Made by a program: the position numbers and the translations under genes. The notes under the pieces were generated by a model. It searched no databases and was not told the origin of the DNA. It worked only from the letters and a program-made list of their open reading frames with translations. From Rhipicephalus microplus (taxonomy: Eukaryota > Arthropoda > Arachnida > Ixodida > Ixodidae), in contig NC_134704.1 of the NCBI RefSeq assembly GCF_043290135.1, forward strand, positions 23,279,501-23,343,500: DNA of 64,000 nucleotides, given 5' to 3'. Shown piece by piece: positions 1 to 12,300 of this stretch (its first letter is position 1; each line of letters begins with the position of its first letter).

Positions 1-808
1 TGAAATTTGGCAGGCAGTTCTTAACGAGAGTATATATACCAGAGACCGAAAGTCACAGCCGCAAGCAAAACTGAAGACAGAAAGCTTAAACCGGAAGTGA
101 AGTTAACTTTAGAAGATTGTGCTTCAAGGTCCACGACAAGGACCAAAGGTGGTTTAGCTTGTTGTCATATGACCGTGAGAAATGCTGTCAAGCGTATACT
201 GAGTGAAATTTGGCAGGCAGTTCTTAACGAGAGTATATATACCAGAGACCGAAAGTCACAGCCGCAAGCAAAACTGAAGACAGAAAGCTTAAACCGGAAG
301 TGAAGTTAACTTTAGAAGATTGTGCTTCAAGGTCCACGACAAGGACCAAAGGTGGTTTAGCTTGTTGTCATATGACCGTGAGAAATGCTGTCAAGCGTAT
401 ACTGAGTGAAATTTGGCAGGCAGTTCTGAACGAGAGTATATATACCAGAGACCGAAAGTCACAGCCGCAAGCAAAACTGAAGACAGAAAGCTTAAACCAG
501 AAGTGAAGTTAACTTTAGAACATTGTACTTCAAGGTCCACGACAAGGACCAAAGGTGGTTTAGCTTGTTGTCATATGACCGTGAGAAATGCTGTCAAGCG
601 TATACTGAGTGAAATTTGGCAGGCAGTTCTTAACGAGAGTATATATACCAGAGACCGAAAGTCACAGCCGCAAGCAAAACTGAAGATAGAAAGCTTAAAC
701 CGGAAGTGAAGTTAACTTTAGAAGATTGTACTTCAAGGTCCACGACAAGGACCAAAGGTGGTTTAGCTTGTTGTCATATGACCGTGAGAAATGCTGTCAA
801 GCGTATAC
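1..808. repeat. 203-bp tandem satellite, about four copies
   Basis: Four head-to-tail copies begin at 1, 204, 407 and 610 with an exact 203-bp spacing. The last ends near 808, where the sequence turns unique. Copies differ by only a few substitutions, and the array probably continues beyond the left edge. The short open frames inside are copies of one another and start in the repeat, so they are not genes. The array lies in what must be an intron of the kynureninase gene, because about 300 further residues of that protein have to lie to its left. Confidence 0.95.
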
Positions 809-1518
809 GGTGAAGGCGTGACGCAAATGCTACTTCGTCTTCATTCGCTATGAACACAATGATGGATTGAGTTTTACGCCTTGTTTTGTTTCATTACTCT
901 CAGAATTATCGGGCCCTGTTACACTTTTAGAGCACGGTCAGAAAACGCTGCCGGTCGGGAGCCAAAGGCTCCCGGGAACACGCGAGCCAAACTTTATACT
1001 GCAGCATGCGCGGCCTAGAATTTACAACTAATTCTCGAATTCAGCTAGCAGTATCTCCCTTTTTTTCTCGACACATGAGGCTATACACCCAAATTTCTGT
1101 CAGCTCCGTGTAGCTATGTTCGCGGCGGTTGGTTGAATTGAGCATCGTGAACTGCATAGTTCCCGTAGCCGCCGCGGGATGGCAGCACGTGCCCACACAC
1201 ACGATTGCAATCACACTAAAAGTAAGCCACGCGTTTGAGGGAAAGCAACAAGAGGAAAAAAGGAACAGGAAGAAAATAAACGGTAAGCAAAAGGATGCAT
1301 CTTCTTGCCCCCCCCCCCCTTCCTTGTGTAGCTTTCAACGAGCTCGCTGGCACGAGAGGAAAGAGAAAACGCTTGAAGCGTGCGACAAACATTTCCGCTC
1401 GTACCGGACGGAATCTAAAATATTTTGCAGGCATGTAATTCATGAAGCGCCATGCGCTAATAGTAAGACTTTTACATTATAACTCATAAAAGTATCCCAC
1501 AGCCCTATAAATACTAAC
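809..1518. other. Kynureninase intron, no gene seen
   Basis: Unique intronic sequence between the satellite and the last visible kynureninase exon. It contains a C-run near 1309-1319. I looked for the next kynureninase exon on the minus strand here and did not find one. Confidence 0.5.
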
Positions 1519-4500
1519 CAAGTCTGATGAGAACGCGTCGGCTTCCACGGCCACCTTGGTTCTCTTCCCTTCTGGTCTGTAGTACGTCATCTGGCAACGA
1601 GAAAAAAGTAACACTGTTTAAATTGTGATTTATTGTTACATGGGAGTTTCTCAAATGAACAACGGAATAAGGTTATTTATACACATTTTTGTTAACGCAT
1701 GCGTTCGAGAAGAACGTGAACTGATTTAAATGTACCTTTATGTGTTACTTTTTATCCCTTACCATGAGCAAGTGTAGGTTGACGGTGAGGCCGTTCATGA
1801 AGACGATCTCATCACGATCGGCTCCTGCATGGCAAAAAAAAAAGGGGGGGGGGGTTCCGCAATGATTTAATTTCTTATGGCATACATTCTGCAGCAATAT
1901 TCTATTGCTACACAAGCTGTTTGGTTAGAATTACTATTCACTGGACTTATAGTACAAGTGGTTATGTGAAACAAATATACCAATTCATTGTTTTAGTGAT
2001 CCTCTAACAAAGTGGATTGATGATGTCACTAATTTCGTTAATAGGGAGACAATCGATGGGCTATTTCCGAGGGCTGACGCATAGGCCCACGGAAATGCAC
2101 CACGAAAGCGCGGCCAATTTGAAGTTGGTCCTTTTGATGTGCCAGTGAACGCCGGCTGTGGTCCAAAGAACGAGGCAGAGTCAACACGCACTACACTGCA
2201 ATCTCATCTATTAACTATCAAAGCTCACTTATGGACTAAATTTTCCCTCAAACGTATTCAGTCTAAAGTTCTTGAAACAAAGCTTGAATGCTTCTCTTCA
2301 AAGAAACACTCACTCAAAGTCCATCACCGGTTGTCGTCCCGCTGCGTCTGAGGTGTCTTTTCTAGGAAACTCTCACGTCGTCAACTGACCGCACTCAAAC
2401 AACAAAACTTTTCGCCGGTAACACGTCGGCCACTCATGCGCTGCGAGTGCAGAACACGTCTTCGCCCACTGGCGGTAACGTGAAACCACCAGGTAAGCCC
2501 ACTCTCATCTCCTGCTTGTAAGACAAGCCTTCACCCGCGGGTAGAAAACTCTCATCTTCTCAGATGCGACTCCCCCAGCTGCTGGCTTGTGTGCACTAGC
2601 CGCTGGGTTCCCGAAATTTCTAGGCATTTCGTCGGCGCGCCGCACAGCCAAGGCCGTGGAAAGGGTGAAACCTTTCTCGTAACGTGACGCAACTCTGCAT
2701 CACCACGTCCCTTTCCTTCGAGATGCTTCTAGATATCGTTGAGCGGTAGATGCGAGAAGGTTGGTCGGAGTGGCGGCGGTGCTTTCGAGGGGCAAAGAGG
2801 GCGCGCGCGTCGCGTCTTTTGATGCTTATTTCTTCTTTGCGCCGTCTTTTGTCGCGTCTGTCCGGCGCCTCGATCATCGCGTAGTGGTTAGGATTCGGAG
2901 GCGCGCGCTTTGTTGAGCGCTCGTTTGTGACAGATGACGACGCTTTGAATAAGTGAATTTCGAGTACCAGTGTTCATTATTTTTGAGCAGGATTCAACCT
3001 ATGCTTAGTCCAGGTTTATGTGAACTACTTAAGTGGTGAGAAATCTTAGAAGTCTAGATCATGGACGTTAGTCGTCGACATGGGGATGTGTCACTAGGCA
3101 TCAACGTGGGTGCATCCACGTTTAACAGTGCGTAACACCAGTATTCATTGTGCGAGCTTTCATACATTCATGTACAACTAAAAGTCAACCATGTGCACTC
3201 CTGCGATGACATGGTTCGCTGTCATGTTATACCGTTTTTCGTGACGATGAAATCAACTTTTATCTTGACTAGCGTCAATTTAATCCAGCAGATAGTTGCG
3301 TAGAGGTGCTAAAATCACATGAGCTCACCTACGAGTTCAGCCATGCGCTGCTTTGGGTAGAGATCAGCCGTCGAAGTGGGCAAGTATCCCTGCCGCAAGC
3401 ACTGTGTACCCCTGCCGAACATGGACAGTCGCTGTCGAAGGTTTCCAAGCCATATCAGGAATGAAAGGCTCAGTCGAAGCTGAGCGCACGTGTATAGTGT
3501 GCAAGTAGAAAAGAAATTGCAATCTCGTGAAGGTGTTCGGTTCTCCAAGAGACTCTATCGATTAGAACGTATTTTGTTAGTGGACATCAGCAGTCTGATG
3601 ATTAATGGATATACTTTCAATATAGGATAAGTATTGAATAATAATGATTGTGAAAGTTTTACGTCCCAAAAACCATGATACGATTATGAGAGACGCAGTT
3701 GAGCAAGGCTACGGAAATTTGTACCGCCTATAGGGTTATTATTTAACGTACACCTAACGTGCCTCTTGCATTTCATGGCATTTCGCTTCCATCTAAATGG
3801 GGCCGCCGAAGACAGGATTCGTTCCTGCGACCTTCGAACTTGAAATCAAGCGCTATTACCACGGGCACGACCTTCTTGTTTATTGCGATGAGAAATATCG
3901 TTAGTGGGCCTCATCTGGGGAAGGGCAGGGTGAAGCTGGGCGGGGGTGGTCCCTGAACGTTGGTGGACATAAAAATGACTTGCTGCCTACAAGTGTGCAC
4001 ACAATCCGGGACATGGTGGACGAATTTTTCATGGAGGCAGAAACTAGATGACCGTGTGCTAAGATATAGCTGCACGTTAATGAACCCCAAGTAGTGGAAA
4101 CCCAAGTGAACCCAAGAAGTGGTAGGCTCTGGAACATCTTGCTGAGTTCCAGAGCCCTCCACTTCTTGGGGGTTTCCAGATCCGTCCACATCGGCGGATT
4201 TCATAATCATATCATCAATACTGAAAGTTGGGCTAGTTGGTGATACAGCGCTTGTTTGTGTCTCTTCTCTTCGTCCCGTGAGTTTGTGCGCTGTTTCTGC
4301 TCATATCATCATATCGTGGTTGTGGCACGTCAAAAGCCAGCAGTTATTATTATTAAGTATAACCACAAGCCACGTTGTCTCCGCTCACCTTTTCCCCCAG
4401 TCGTCCAGAACTTTTTGAACCTCATCATCTAGAGCTCTCGGCTTGGCGCCTAACAGGTGACCGCCCATGTAGATGCATTCTTGATCCAAGCACTTAATGA

Positions 4501-4723
4501 ACTCGGCATCCACTGGAGCGAGGAACAAGACATTAAGGCAGCGAAGTTATACAGTTATACGCCGCAGCACTACAAAACACAATGCAATTAGTAAATGCTG
4601 ACAGCTAATTCTTTATGGTTGAAGATCGTGGGATGAGAGAAAACACGTTCATTGAGTGTATAGGGTGGTAGTAATTTCTGTTAGCCTTGTTGGTTATTCT
4701 TTCTCATCTAGCAGGACACAGGC

Positions 4724-4766
<43 letters not shown>

Positions 4767-4771
4767 TAGAC

Positions 4772-4852
<81 letters not shown>

Positions 4853-5414
4853 TGGAAGATTAAAAAGGCAAGAAGGTTTTTCGGAATTGCCATCCTACAT
4901 TAAGGGAAAAGGGAAAGGAAAGCCTGAGCTCATCTTGGGATAGAAAGGTGTACCGGTACGGCCACTGCTCAGGAAATTGGGTGTTGGATTTTGTGCGGCC
5001 GGCATGCTCTCATAAAATGGGTCAGAATGCCTGGCCGATATCATAATTTACATTGGTCGTCGAGTTGTGTTGAGTAAAGAAACGTGATAATCATTATTAG
5101 TGTGTGTGGCTTCGTAGCAGAATTGCACGACGCACTTTTTATGGGTTTTATCCTTTTCCTCTTGGTTGCCATGGATACGAGCGCGTCTTACGCATTGCGC
5201 AGTGAAGTGAAACGTGCTATGCGTACCTCCCGTCAAGTCCACCATTTTGGGGATGACGAAGCGTTTGCGAAATTTCTTCAGCGGGTCCTCACGGTCGAGC
5301 CGCCGGGCGAAATCGACGGTGGTGTGTCCCAAGCCCCACGTCTCGGCCAGTGATAACAGCTCCCGCCTGGGCGTTGTGCTCGCGTTGGCGACCGTTTGCG
5401 TGCCGTCTTCGTGA
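1519..5414 (-). CDS. KYNU: Kynureninase (partial: start exon and C-terminal part missing)
   Basis: PLP-dependent kynureninase normally cleaves kynurenine to anthranilate plus alanine, and 3-hydroxykynurenine to 3-hydroxyanthranilate, in the cytosol. Minus-strand exons in order are 5414-5227, 4512-4389, 3411-3329, 1824-1763 and 1590-1519. All junctions have AG/GT and the phases agree (1, 2, 1, 0, 0). Recognisable blocks are [18 protein letters not shown] (N-terminal region), [14 protein letters not shown] (position of the usual GNSLG), [17 protein letters not shown] (the LTVNLHLL block contacts the PLP phosphate) and [18 protein letters not shown]. No in-frame ATG precedes the first exon and a stop lies upstream, so a short start exon must lie at higher coordinates. 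The PLP lysine would be in exons left of the window. The GNSLG motif reads GHLLG, and the human His102 position is not histidine, so catalytic competence is uncertain. The third exon has a weak polypyrimidine tract and is the least certain. Confidence 0.9.
1825..3328. other. Kynureninase intron
   Basis: Intron between the third and fourth visible kynureninase exons. It holds a G-run (1844-1854) and a GC-rich block at about 2620-2930. I see no coding exon. The open frame on the minus strand at 2620-2877 matches nothing I recognise. Confidence 0.5.
3645..3875 (-). mobile_element. Diverged tRNA-derived SINE copy
   Basis: Minus-orientation remnant of the Ruka-like SINE. It keeps the tail (tttacgtcccaaaaacca), the attatgagagacgc box, the ggaaatttg box and a degraded tRNA-like head (cctgcgaccttcgaac). 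It is more diverged than the copies at 6186 and 7396, so it is an older insertion in a kynureninase intron. Confidence 0.75.
4027..4217 (+). mobile_element. Rearranged SINE body carrying an internal hairpin
   Basis: Body of the same SINE without its tRNA head: ggaggcagaaa, gcacgttaatgaacccca and the tail ttcataatcatatcat. An inverted duplication (4111-4134 against 4147-4170) lies inside it, so this copy is rearranged and not simply truncated. Confidence 0.65.
4224..4297 (+). mobile_element. Half copy of a foldback element
   Basis: Starts with gggctagttggt at 4230. It continues with agcgcttgtttgtgtctctt and on through cttcgtcccgtgagtttgtg, the same arm that makes the perfect palindrome at 11458-11494. 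Only one arm is present, so it is a truncated or half element. Confidence 0.75.
4723..4851. repeat. Compound (GACA)n/(GATA)n microsatellite
   Basis: About 130 bp of tetranucleotide repeat: a GACA run passing into a GATA run. The minus-strand open frame across it is low-complexity and not a gene. Confidence 0.97.
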
Positions 5415-5794
5415 CTGTGCAGGTGAAAGAGTCTGAGTTATCGGTACATCTGCCTATCAGCGCGCCCGGGGCGAATGTATAGAAGCGCTCTTTATATACG
5501 CGCTCTCTTTTGATGTTTGCTGGGCTCTTGCTACCTTAGTGAGGGAGATAAGGTACAGGGGATATTGAAGTCATTGACATTCACCACGTGGCGCTATAAG
5601 AAAAGCAGATAACGCATATTTTAGATATCTTATGTTTTCATACCCGTCATTGACGTAGCCTGAGCTGCTGGGATAAGAAGTCGACGCCCCCCCCCCCCCA
5701 ACTCACTCACCGAATCTCTTTATTTTGCATTTATGCATATACAGGCGCACGCACGAACATTCAAGCATTTATTTTTTACCCCCCCCCCCCTGTT

Positions 5795-6075
5795 AAATAA
5801 AAAAACTTGAGGCTCCCTAATGCCCATACCTACCAGAAAATATAGAACATATGCTCTGGCGATGCCCCTCATTACTGGGCAGGAATCAAGCCAGCCCTGC
5901 CAAGTAGCACTTCGCCACCAGAAGCCCCAACCAGGGGGATAAACTTTTGGGCTGTCCAGAGAACGTATATACGATGTGGCAGTCAGGCTTAACCTGCTGG
6001 TCCCAACGTGGGAGAAGCCCAGGGCGCGCTAGTCGCAGGACTCTATAAAATAAAGTTCCACTATCCATCCATAGG
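5795..6075 (+). mobile_element. 3' end of a non-LTR retrotransposon (LINE)
   Basis: A short open stretch around 5845-5903 reads IEHMLWRCPSLLGRNQASPAK and then a stop. The HxLWxCP zinc-knuckle pattern is typical of the C-terminus of I/R1/CR1-type reverse transcriptases. It is followed by a 3' UTR ending ctataaaataaagttcca and short catcc repeats, a usual LINE tail. The body is missing, so this is a 5'-truncated copy. The clade is a guess. Confidence 0.65.
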
Positions 6076-6170
6076 AAGAAGGTGTACGCTTCTAAAAAAA
6101 AAAAACGGTTTTTTTGACGTTTCAATCGGAGACCGATCGTCACCAACAGTCTTGATCAAAGAGGTATACA

Positions 6171-6442
6171 CCTTTTTCCTATTCGCCCCGCCGCGGTGGT
6201 CTAGTGGCTAAGGTACTCGGCTGCTGACCCGCAGGTCGCGGGTTCAAATCCCGGCTGCGGCGGCTGCATTTCCGATGGAGGCGGAAATGTCGTAGGCCCG
6301 TGTACTCAGATTTGGGTGCACGTTAAAGAACGCCAGGCGGTCAAAATTTCCGGAGCCCTCCACTACGGCGTCTCTCATAATCATATGTTGGTTTTGGGAC
6401 GTTAAACCCCACAAATCAATCAATCAACCTTTTTCCTATTCG
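6171..6442 (+). mobile_element. tRNA-derived SINE (Ruka-like), with target-site duplication
   Basis: Full-length SINE at about 6186-6427. The head is a tRNA-like promoter with A box (tggtctagtggctaaggta) and B box (ggttcaaatcc). The body follows, with a tail of (caat)n. A 15-bp direct repeat, cctttttcctattcg, flanks it at 6171-6185 and 6428-6442 without mismatch, so the insertion is recent. The family assignment rests on memory of ixodid SINEs. Confidence 0.93.
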
Positions 6443-7040
6443 TAAAGTATAATATGAAAAGTCTGTCTTCGGTGGTAGTCAACCGAATACAGGAAACATT
6501 GCGATACCTGTCTTGCTGGTCTTGCCCCCGCGTCCCTATAGTCAAATCGTTTAGCGAGAGTGCTGGTTGACGGTGTGATCGAGTGTTGGACGCCGATTTT
6601 CTACGTATCGCTACTATTCTTTATTGAACTTTAACAATAACAGTAACAGCAAAAAATTAACTCGCGCCTCCACGCAGCTGTGTGCTGCTTGCGCCACTCG
6701 AACTTCAGACTTGAATCATATAACTTCGCAATCGTAACTTCGCAAATAATAACTTGTAAAAAAACACGGATGCAAGGATGCAAGACAGCATGAGCGCCGA
6801 CATTAAACCATGTTTATTTTGAAACACACGAGAATATTTACTATCACAAATCACAACGATCTCACGCATCACGCTCGTATGATCCAAGTACTAAATATTC
6901 TTTGAACTATCGAGAAATATCATTGATATTACCGAGCAGATAATATCGCATTCGTAGACAGAAATGATGTCCGAAGAAGCTAGAGAAAAGAAAAAAAGCG
7001 CACTTTTACGAACCTGACCAACTTAGAAGTGCGGAAGTTT

Positions 7041-7175
7041 GGGCTAGTTGGTATGACATCACAATAGTTATAGCGCGAGAACAGAACGACAACAAAGAGA
7101 CCTTGTCTTTCATGTCCTTCTTGTCTCTTTGTCGTCGTTTTGTTCTCGCGCTATCACTATCGTGCTGACCAACCT
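7041..7175. mobile_element. Foldback element with 30-bp arms
   Basis: Arms at 7071-7100 and 7124-7153 match at 28 of 30 positions with a 23-nt spacer. The left outer end carries gggctagttggt and the right end gaccaacct, so the terminal motif is itself inverted. It belongs with the elements at 4224, 11405, 15238 and 45339. No coding capacity. Confidence 0.85.
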
Positions 7176-7382
7176 GTCAGGCTTTAATCAGCGTGACCAG
7201 GTTGTCGTGCCCAGAAAGTCCTGGATCCACGAAATTGTAGCATAGATGCGTGCGGCCCACATTAAAGTAAGGCTTAGTTTACAAAAAATAAATAACGGTT
7301 GACCATTTTCGAAAACCCGAGTGATTCGCATTCATATCAAAACCATGAATGAGATTCCTAATTTGTTTTGACTTTATTATTT

Positions 7383-7653
7383 TGCATGCTTCACATTGAT
7401 TGATTGATTGATATGTGGGGTTTAACGTCCCAAAACCACCATATGATTATGAGAGACGCCGTAGTGGAGAGCTTCGGAAATTTCGACCACCTGGGGTTCT
7501 TTAACGTGCACCCAAATCTGAGCATATGGGCAGACATTTCCGCCTCCATCGGAAATGCAGCCGCCGCAGCCGGGATTCGAACCCGCGACCTGCGGGTCAG
7601 CAGCCGAATACCTTAGCCACTAGACCACCGCGGTGGGGCAATGCATGCTACAC
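7383..7653 (-). mobile_element. tRNA-derived SINE (Ruka-like)
   Basis: Full-length copy on the minus strand (about 7396-7640), tail (ttga)n at the left and tRNA-like head at the right. It is flanked by the imperfect target duplication tgcatgcttcac / tgcatgctacac. Confidence 0.92.
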
Positions 7654-8927
7654 TTAGCCCGTTGAATTTTGGCCCATGATATATAATACATCTTTAGGAA
7701 TGCATTACTCATCGAATTGTCGATTGATCCGCCCTCAAGCTTCCACTTGCTAGATGCATAACGCTAGCTAAACTGCTTGAGCGACCGTACAAGTTAGATC
7801 CACGTACTGACCTAAAAGAAAAAAATTTCGGCAATTACAGAAGCTTTTTTTCTAATCCGTGCGGGTTTTCATGTAGCTTCGACGCTACGAAATGGCGGTT
7901 GCTAATATCTATTTCTTAACCATTCCGCCACTGGTGGGATTCCCGAAGACAACAACTATGTACTTCGAATTGGCAAACACAAATATGAGGCTGCATACTT
8001 GCAGGATAAGGCAAAATCTCGCGACACCTGCAAATAACTCGCGAGGTGTCACCTTGCGTAAAGGTTGTTACGCGAGGACTGTTGTGTCGTTCGATTCCGG
8101 CCGTCACGAAATGCGTTGGGCCATGGACTGTGCGATGTTAAAAATTTCCGGAACATGGCGTGCTTTATATCGTAGTTTTTTTTTTTTTTTGCTCATGAAA
8201 CCCCAGATAGTGTTATTAGGCTGATTGCGTAAGTGTACTCCTCCACTTGGATGCAATGCGTATTAGATGGGGAAACAGTGCACGCCGAAAAACGTTGCAA
8301 CGCAATGTACCTGAGAGGAATTGTACCCGCTAGGTTGGTCTGCAGAACGCGACAGATGGTGACGCCACCGCTGTGGGTCCGGGCCAGGACAAAAATATTT
8401 AGGTCGTGTCCTCCAAGTAGCACGCACAGACACATGAAAGACGTGCATGGATATGTGAACGCACATACAAACACAAAGAGGGAAAAAAACAGTTTACGCA
8501 TGAATGTATGTTGCAGCTCATCCTTGGACTTACTGAGCCGTTGTCCAGCTTACGTCCGGCATGCCTTGTCTTATGTTATTTTCTGGTGAATTTTCTTCTT
8601 ATCCGACGCATTGTTCACACAGCATATGCTGCGCTTTAATCTTATCGTGTGGGGGGCTATTTTTCGAACGGCCGGCTTTTTTTGTATGCCCCGGAACGCT
8701 GCAAGCAGAAACTGAAGTGAGACAAAATGTTCACGCCGAGGTGTATTATACTTACAGTGGGGCGTTTTCTATTCTTGCCTCATTGCAGAGACGTGCTTCA
8801 CCGTTGTTTTTTTTTTTTTTTCGTGGATGAAAGTGGCCGTGCGTACATTCGATAAAAAGGAGTGCGAGAGTGGCATGCGTCTATGGATTTAGCTACGTTG
8901 AGTAGAGTTACTGTTCTGATTTGATTG

Positions 8928-9001
8928 ATATGTGGGGTTTAGCATCCCAAACGGCGTCTCTCATAATCATATGGTGCTTTTGGGACGTTAAACCCCACAT
9001 T
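8928..9001. repeat. Palindrome made of two opposed SINE tails
   Basis: atatgtggggtttagcatcc (8928-8947) and its near inverse ending aaccccacat (9000) flank a short piece containing tctcataatcatatgg. Both arms are the 3' tail of the Ruka-like SINE in opposite directions. The tRNA head and most of the body are absent. Confidence 0.75.
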
Positions 9002-9752
9002 TCTATCAGAGTTTGTAGCAATCATTCGAGCTAATTAGAATCGGCGAGATCAATCTGAGCTGACTGTATGATTGTCACGGATTGTCACTTTCGTCGATGT
9101 CTCGCAGCTCTTCCTGTTTATGCCTTTCCACACACCATCAGATTCGTGCAATCTGCATAATAGGCACTGCGTGAAAACATATTTACCGCCATTATTGACA
9201 GTGAAACAGAAGCGTTATACCATAGATTCGGCTCGATAATTTGCCGAGTCGGTAAGTTTCTCGCTCCGAGTAAACGTGTCGAATATTAAGGTAATGCAGC
9301 GATGATGATTATCATGGAGATGATCGTGACTATCATGAAAAGGTGAATATCAGCTGGCCACAGAATACTATGCGTTCCTTATCTCGTACATTTCCTCAGC
9401 CTTCCTTAAAAAAAAAAAACTAGCCCTTTCAGACGTTTCCATTGTTCGAAAAGTTGATATACATTGATTAACCACACCGAAGTCTTCGGTTATCAGTTCA
9501 GGACAATCTTAACTCAAATATTTTTCGTGATTCGGGGATGGTTATCTCAATAGCAACACCTATACTAGAATGCTAAATAAAATGTGTCGGTCCCGTATTG
9601 ACTAGGCATTAGGTAACCAGGTAATCTGCATGATTATAAAATGAAATAGTACGCCATGCAATTCGGGTGATTCTCCAATTTAGACTCGAACTACACGAGT
9701 ACACTAATAATCAAGTCCCGCATAAATTGCTAGATATGAGCCAGGAAGCCAG

Positions 9753-11061
<1,309 letters not shown>

Positions 11062-11404
11062 AATAATGTTCGCTCGTGCCAAGTGCGAATCAAGCCACTC
11101 ATTTTAGGCGGGGGGGGGAGGGGGTCAGCTAAAGTCACAGCGGAGAGGGGGGCGTGGTCATGACTGTTTTACTAGCAGAAAAACGCCTTCATAGCACAAG
11201 TACTGTTAATGTGCGCTCAGAGTGGTTTCACTCATTTGTCCTAATTGGTGATAGGAGGTGGACTACGAGCACTGAATTGAGGGGGAGGGGCACTGACAAA
11301 TAATTTTTTTTTGGGGGGGGGCGATCGCCCGTACCCCCTCCCCCCCCTCTGGACCCGCCAATGACTCGTGCACGAGGGACTCCACAACACATGTTTTACT
11401 ATGG

Positions 11405-11536
11405 GCAGTGCCAGAGCACAAACTCACGGGACGAAGAGAAGAGACACAAACAAGCGCTGTTTGTGTCTCTTCTCTTCGTCCCGTGAGTTTGTGCGCTGGT
11501 GTATACTGCTCATAATGTATCACCAACTAGCCCAAC
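11405..11536. mobile_element. Foldback element with perfect 37-bp arms
   Basis: Arms at 11416-11452 and 11458-11494 are perfect inverted repeats around a 5-nt centre. The right outer flank ends in accaactagccc (11522-11533), the inverse of the gggctagttggt motif seen at 4230 and 7041. It has no coding capacity. The mobilising enzyme is unknown. Confidence 0.9.
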
Positions 11537-11588
11537 TATCAGTCCTGCTACATGTTTTATCAAATTTTGGGAAAGTTATCTAAAAATA

Positions 11589-11965
11589 CGGAGTGTCCGA
11601 TATAATGTTTTCGAGGTAACATAGAATCGATTTCGCGGCTGCTCCGATCGCGCAGACGATCGCATGCACTTTTTACGCATGAATGCATGCCGGCTGCCCG
11701 TACACTTTCTTCGACATTAAATGACAGTGAGCTATAAACGCAACGTAACGTCTATAAACCTGACACATAGACCATCCACGCCGGAGTGTCCGATATAATG
11801 TTTTCGAGGTAACATAGAATCGATTTCGCGGCTGCTCCGATCCCGTAGAAGATCGTATGCACTTTTTGCGCATAAATGCATGCCGGCTGTCCGTACACTT
11901 TCTTCGACATCAATGACTATAAACGCAACGTAACGTCTATAAACACGACATATAGACCACCCACG
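11589..11965. repeat. Two-copy tandem repeat, about 190 bp per unit
   Basis: Units begin with cggagtgtccgatataatg at 11589 and 11782 (spacing 193). The second copy has a short deletion (the agtgagct stretch is missing) and scattered substitutions. Confidence 0.92.
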
Positions 11966-12230
11966 CGGGCATACCATAAACGAGTCCCCGCAGTGAACCG
12001 TGCTTACCCATTGTGTCGGCCAGGTGGACCAGCGGGTTTTTCGACTTTTCCTTCCCGTGCGACGTTTATATTCCCGTTGCACTGCATTGGCTCAGTCGCC
12101 TCGTGGAGCCTCGGTGTGGACACCTTACAAGAGGCTTCACGAAATTCACCTTGAACGCTGCCGACTACGTGAGCTCCGTATCACTGTTCTCCCCCCCGCC
12201 CCCCCCCTCGCTTTGCCGAGCGCGAGCCAC

Positions 12231-12300
12231 GTAGCGGTGGTAAATTGGTGTGGCGTTCGCCTTCAACGCGATAAGTGCTGGGTTCGACTCCCATTGTCGC
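12231..12300 (+). mobile_element. tRNA-like sequence, possibly head of a second SINE family
   Basis: gtagcggtggtaaattggtg, then cttcaacgcgataagtgctg and ggttcgactccc: an A-box-like and a perfect B-box-like motif at tRNA spacing. The implied acceptor stem pairs poorly, so it is not called as a functional tRNA. It differs from the Ruka-like head. Confidence 0.4.

Noticed and set aside
97..709. Three similar 68-98 residue open frames
   Set aside because: They are successive copies of the 203-bp satellite; the identity comes from the repeat.
1..808. Regular direct repeats as a CRISPR array
   Set aside because: Whole 203-bp units repeat with no distinct spacers, in a eukaryotic intron.
6186..6260. 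tRNA gene (also 7570-7640, 13690-13757, 32110-32183, 50041-50115)
   Set aside because: Good A and B boxes, but each is the head of a longer repeated SINE with tail and target duplication.
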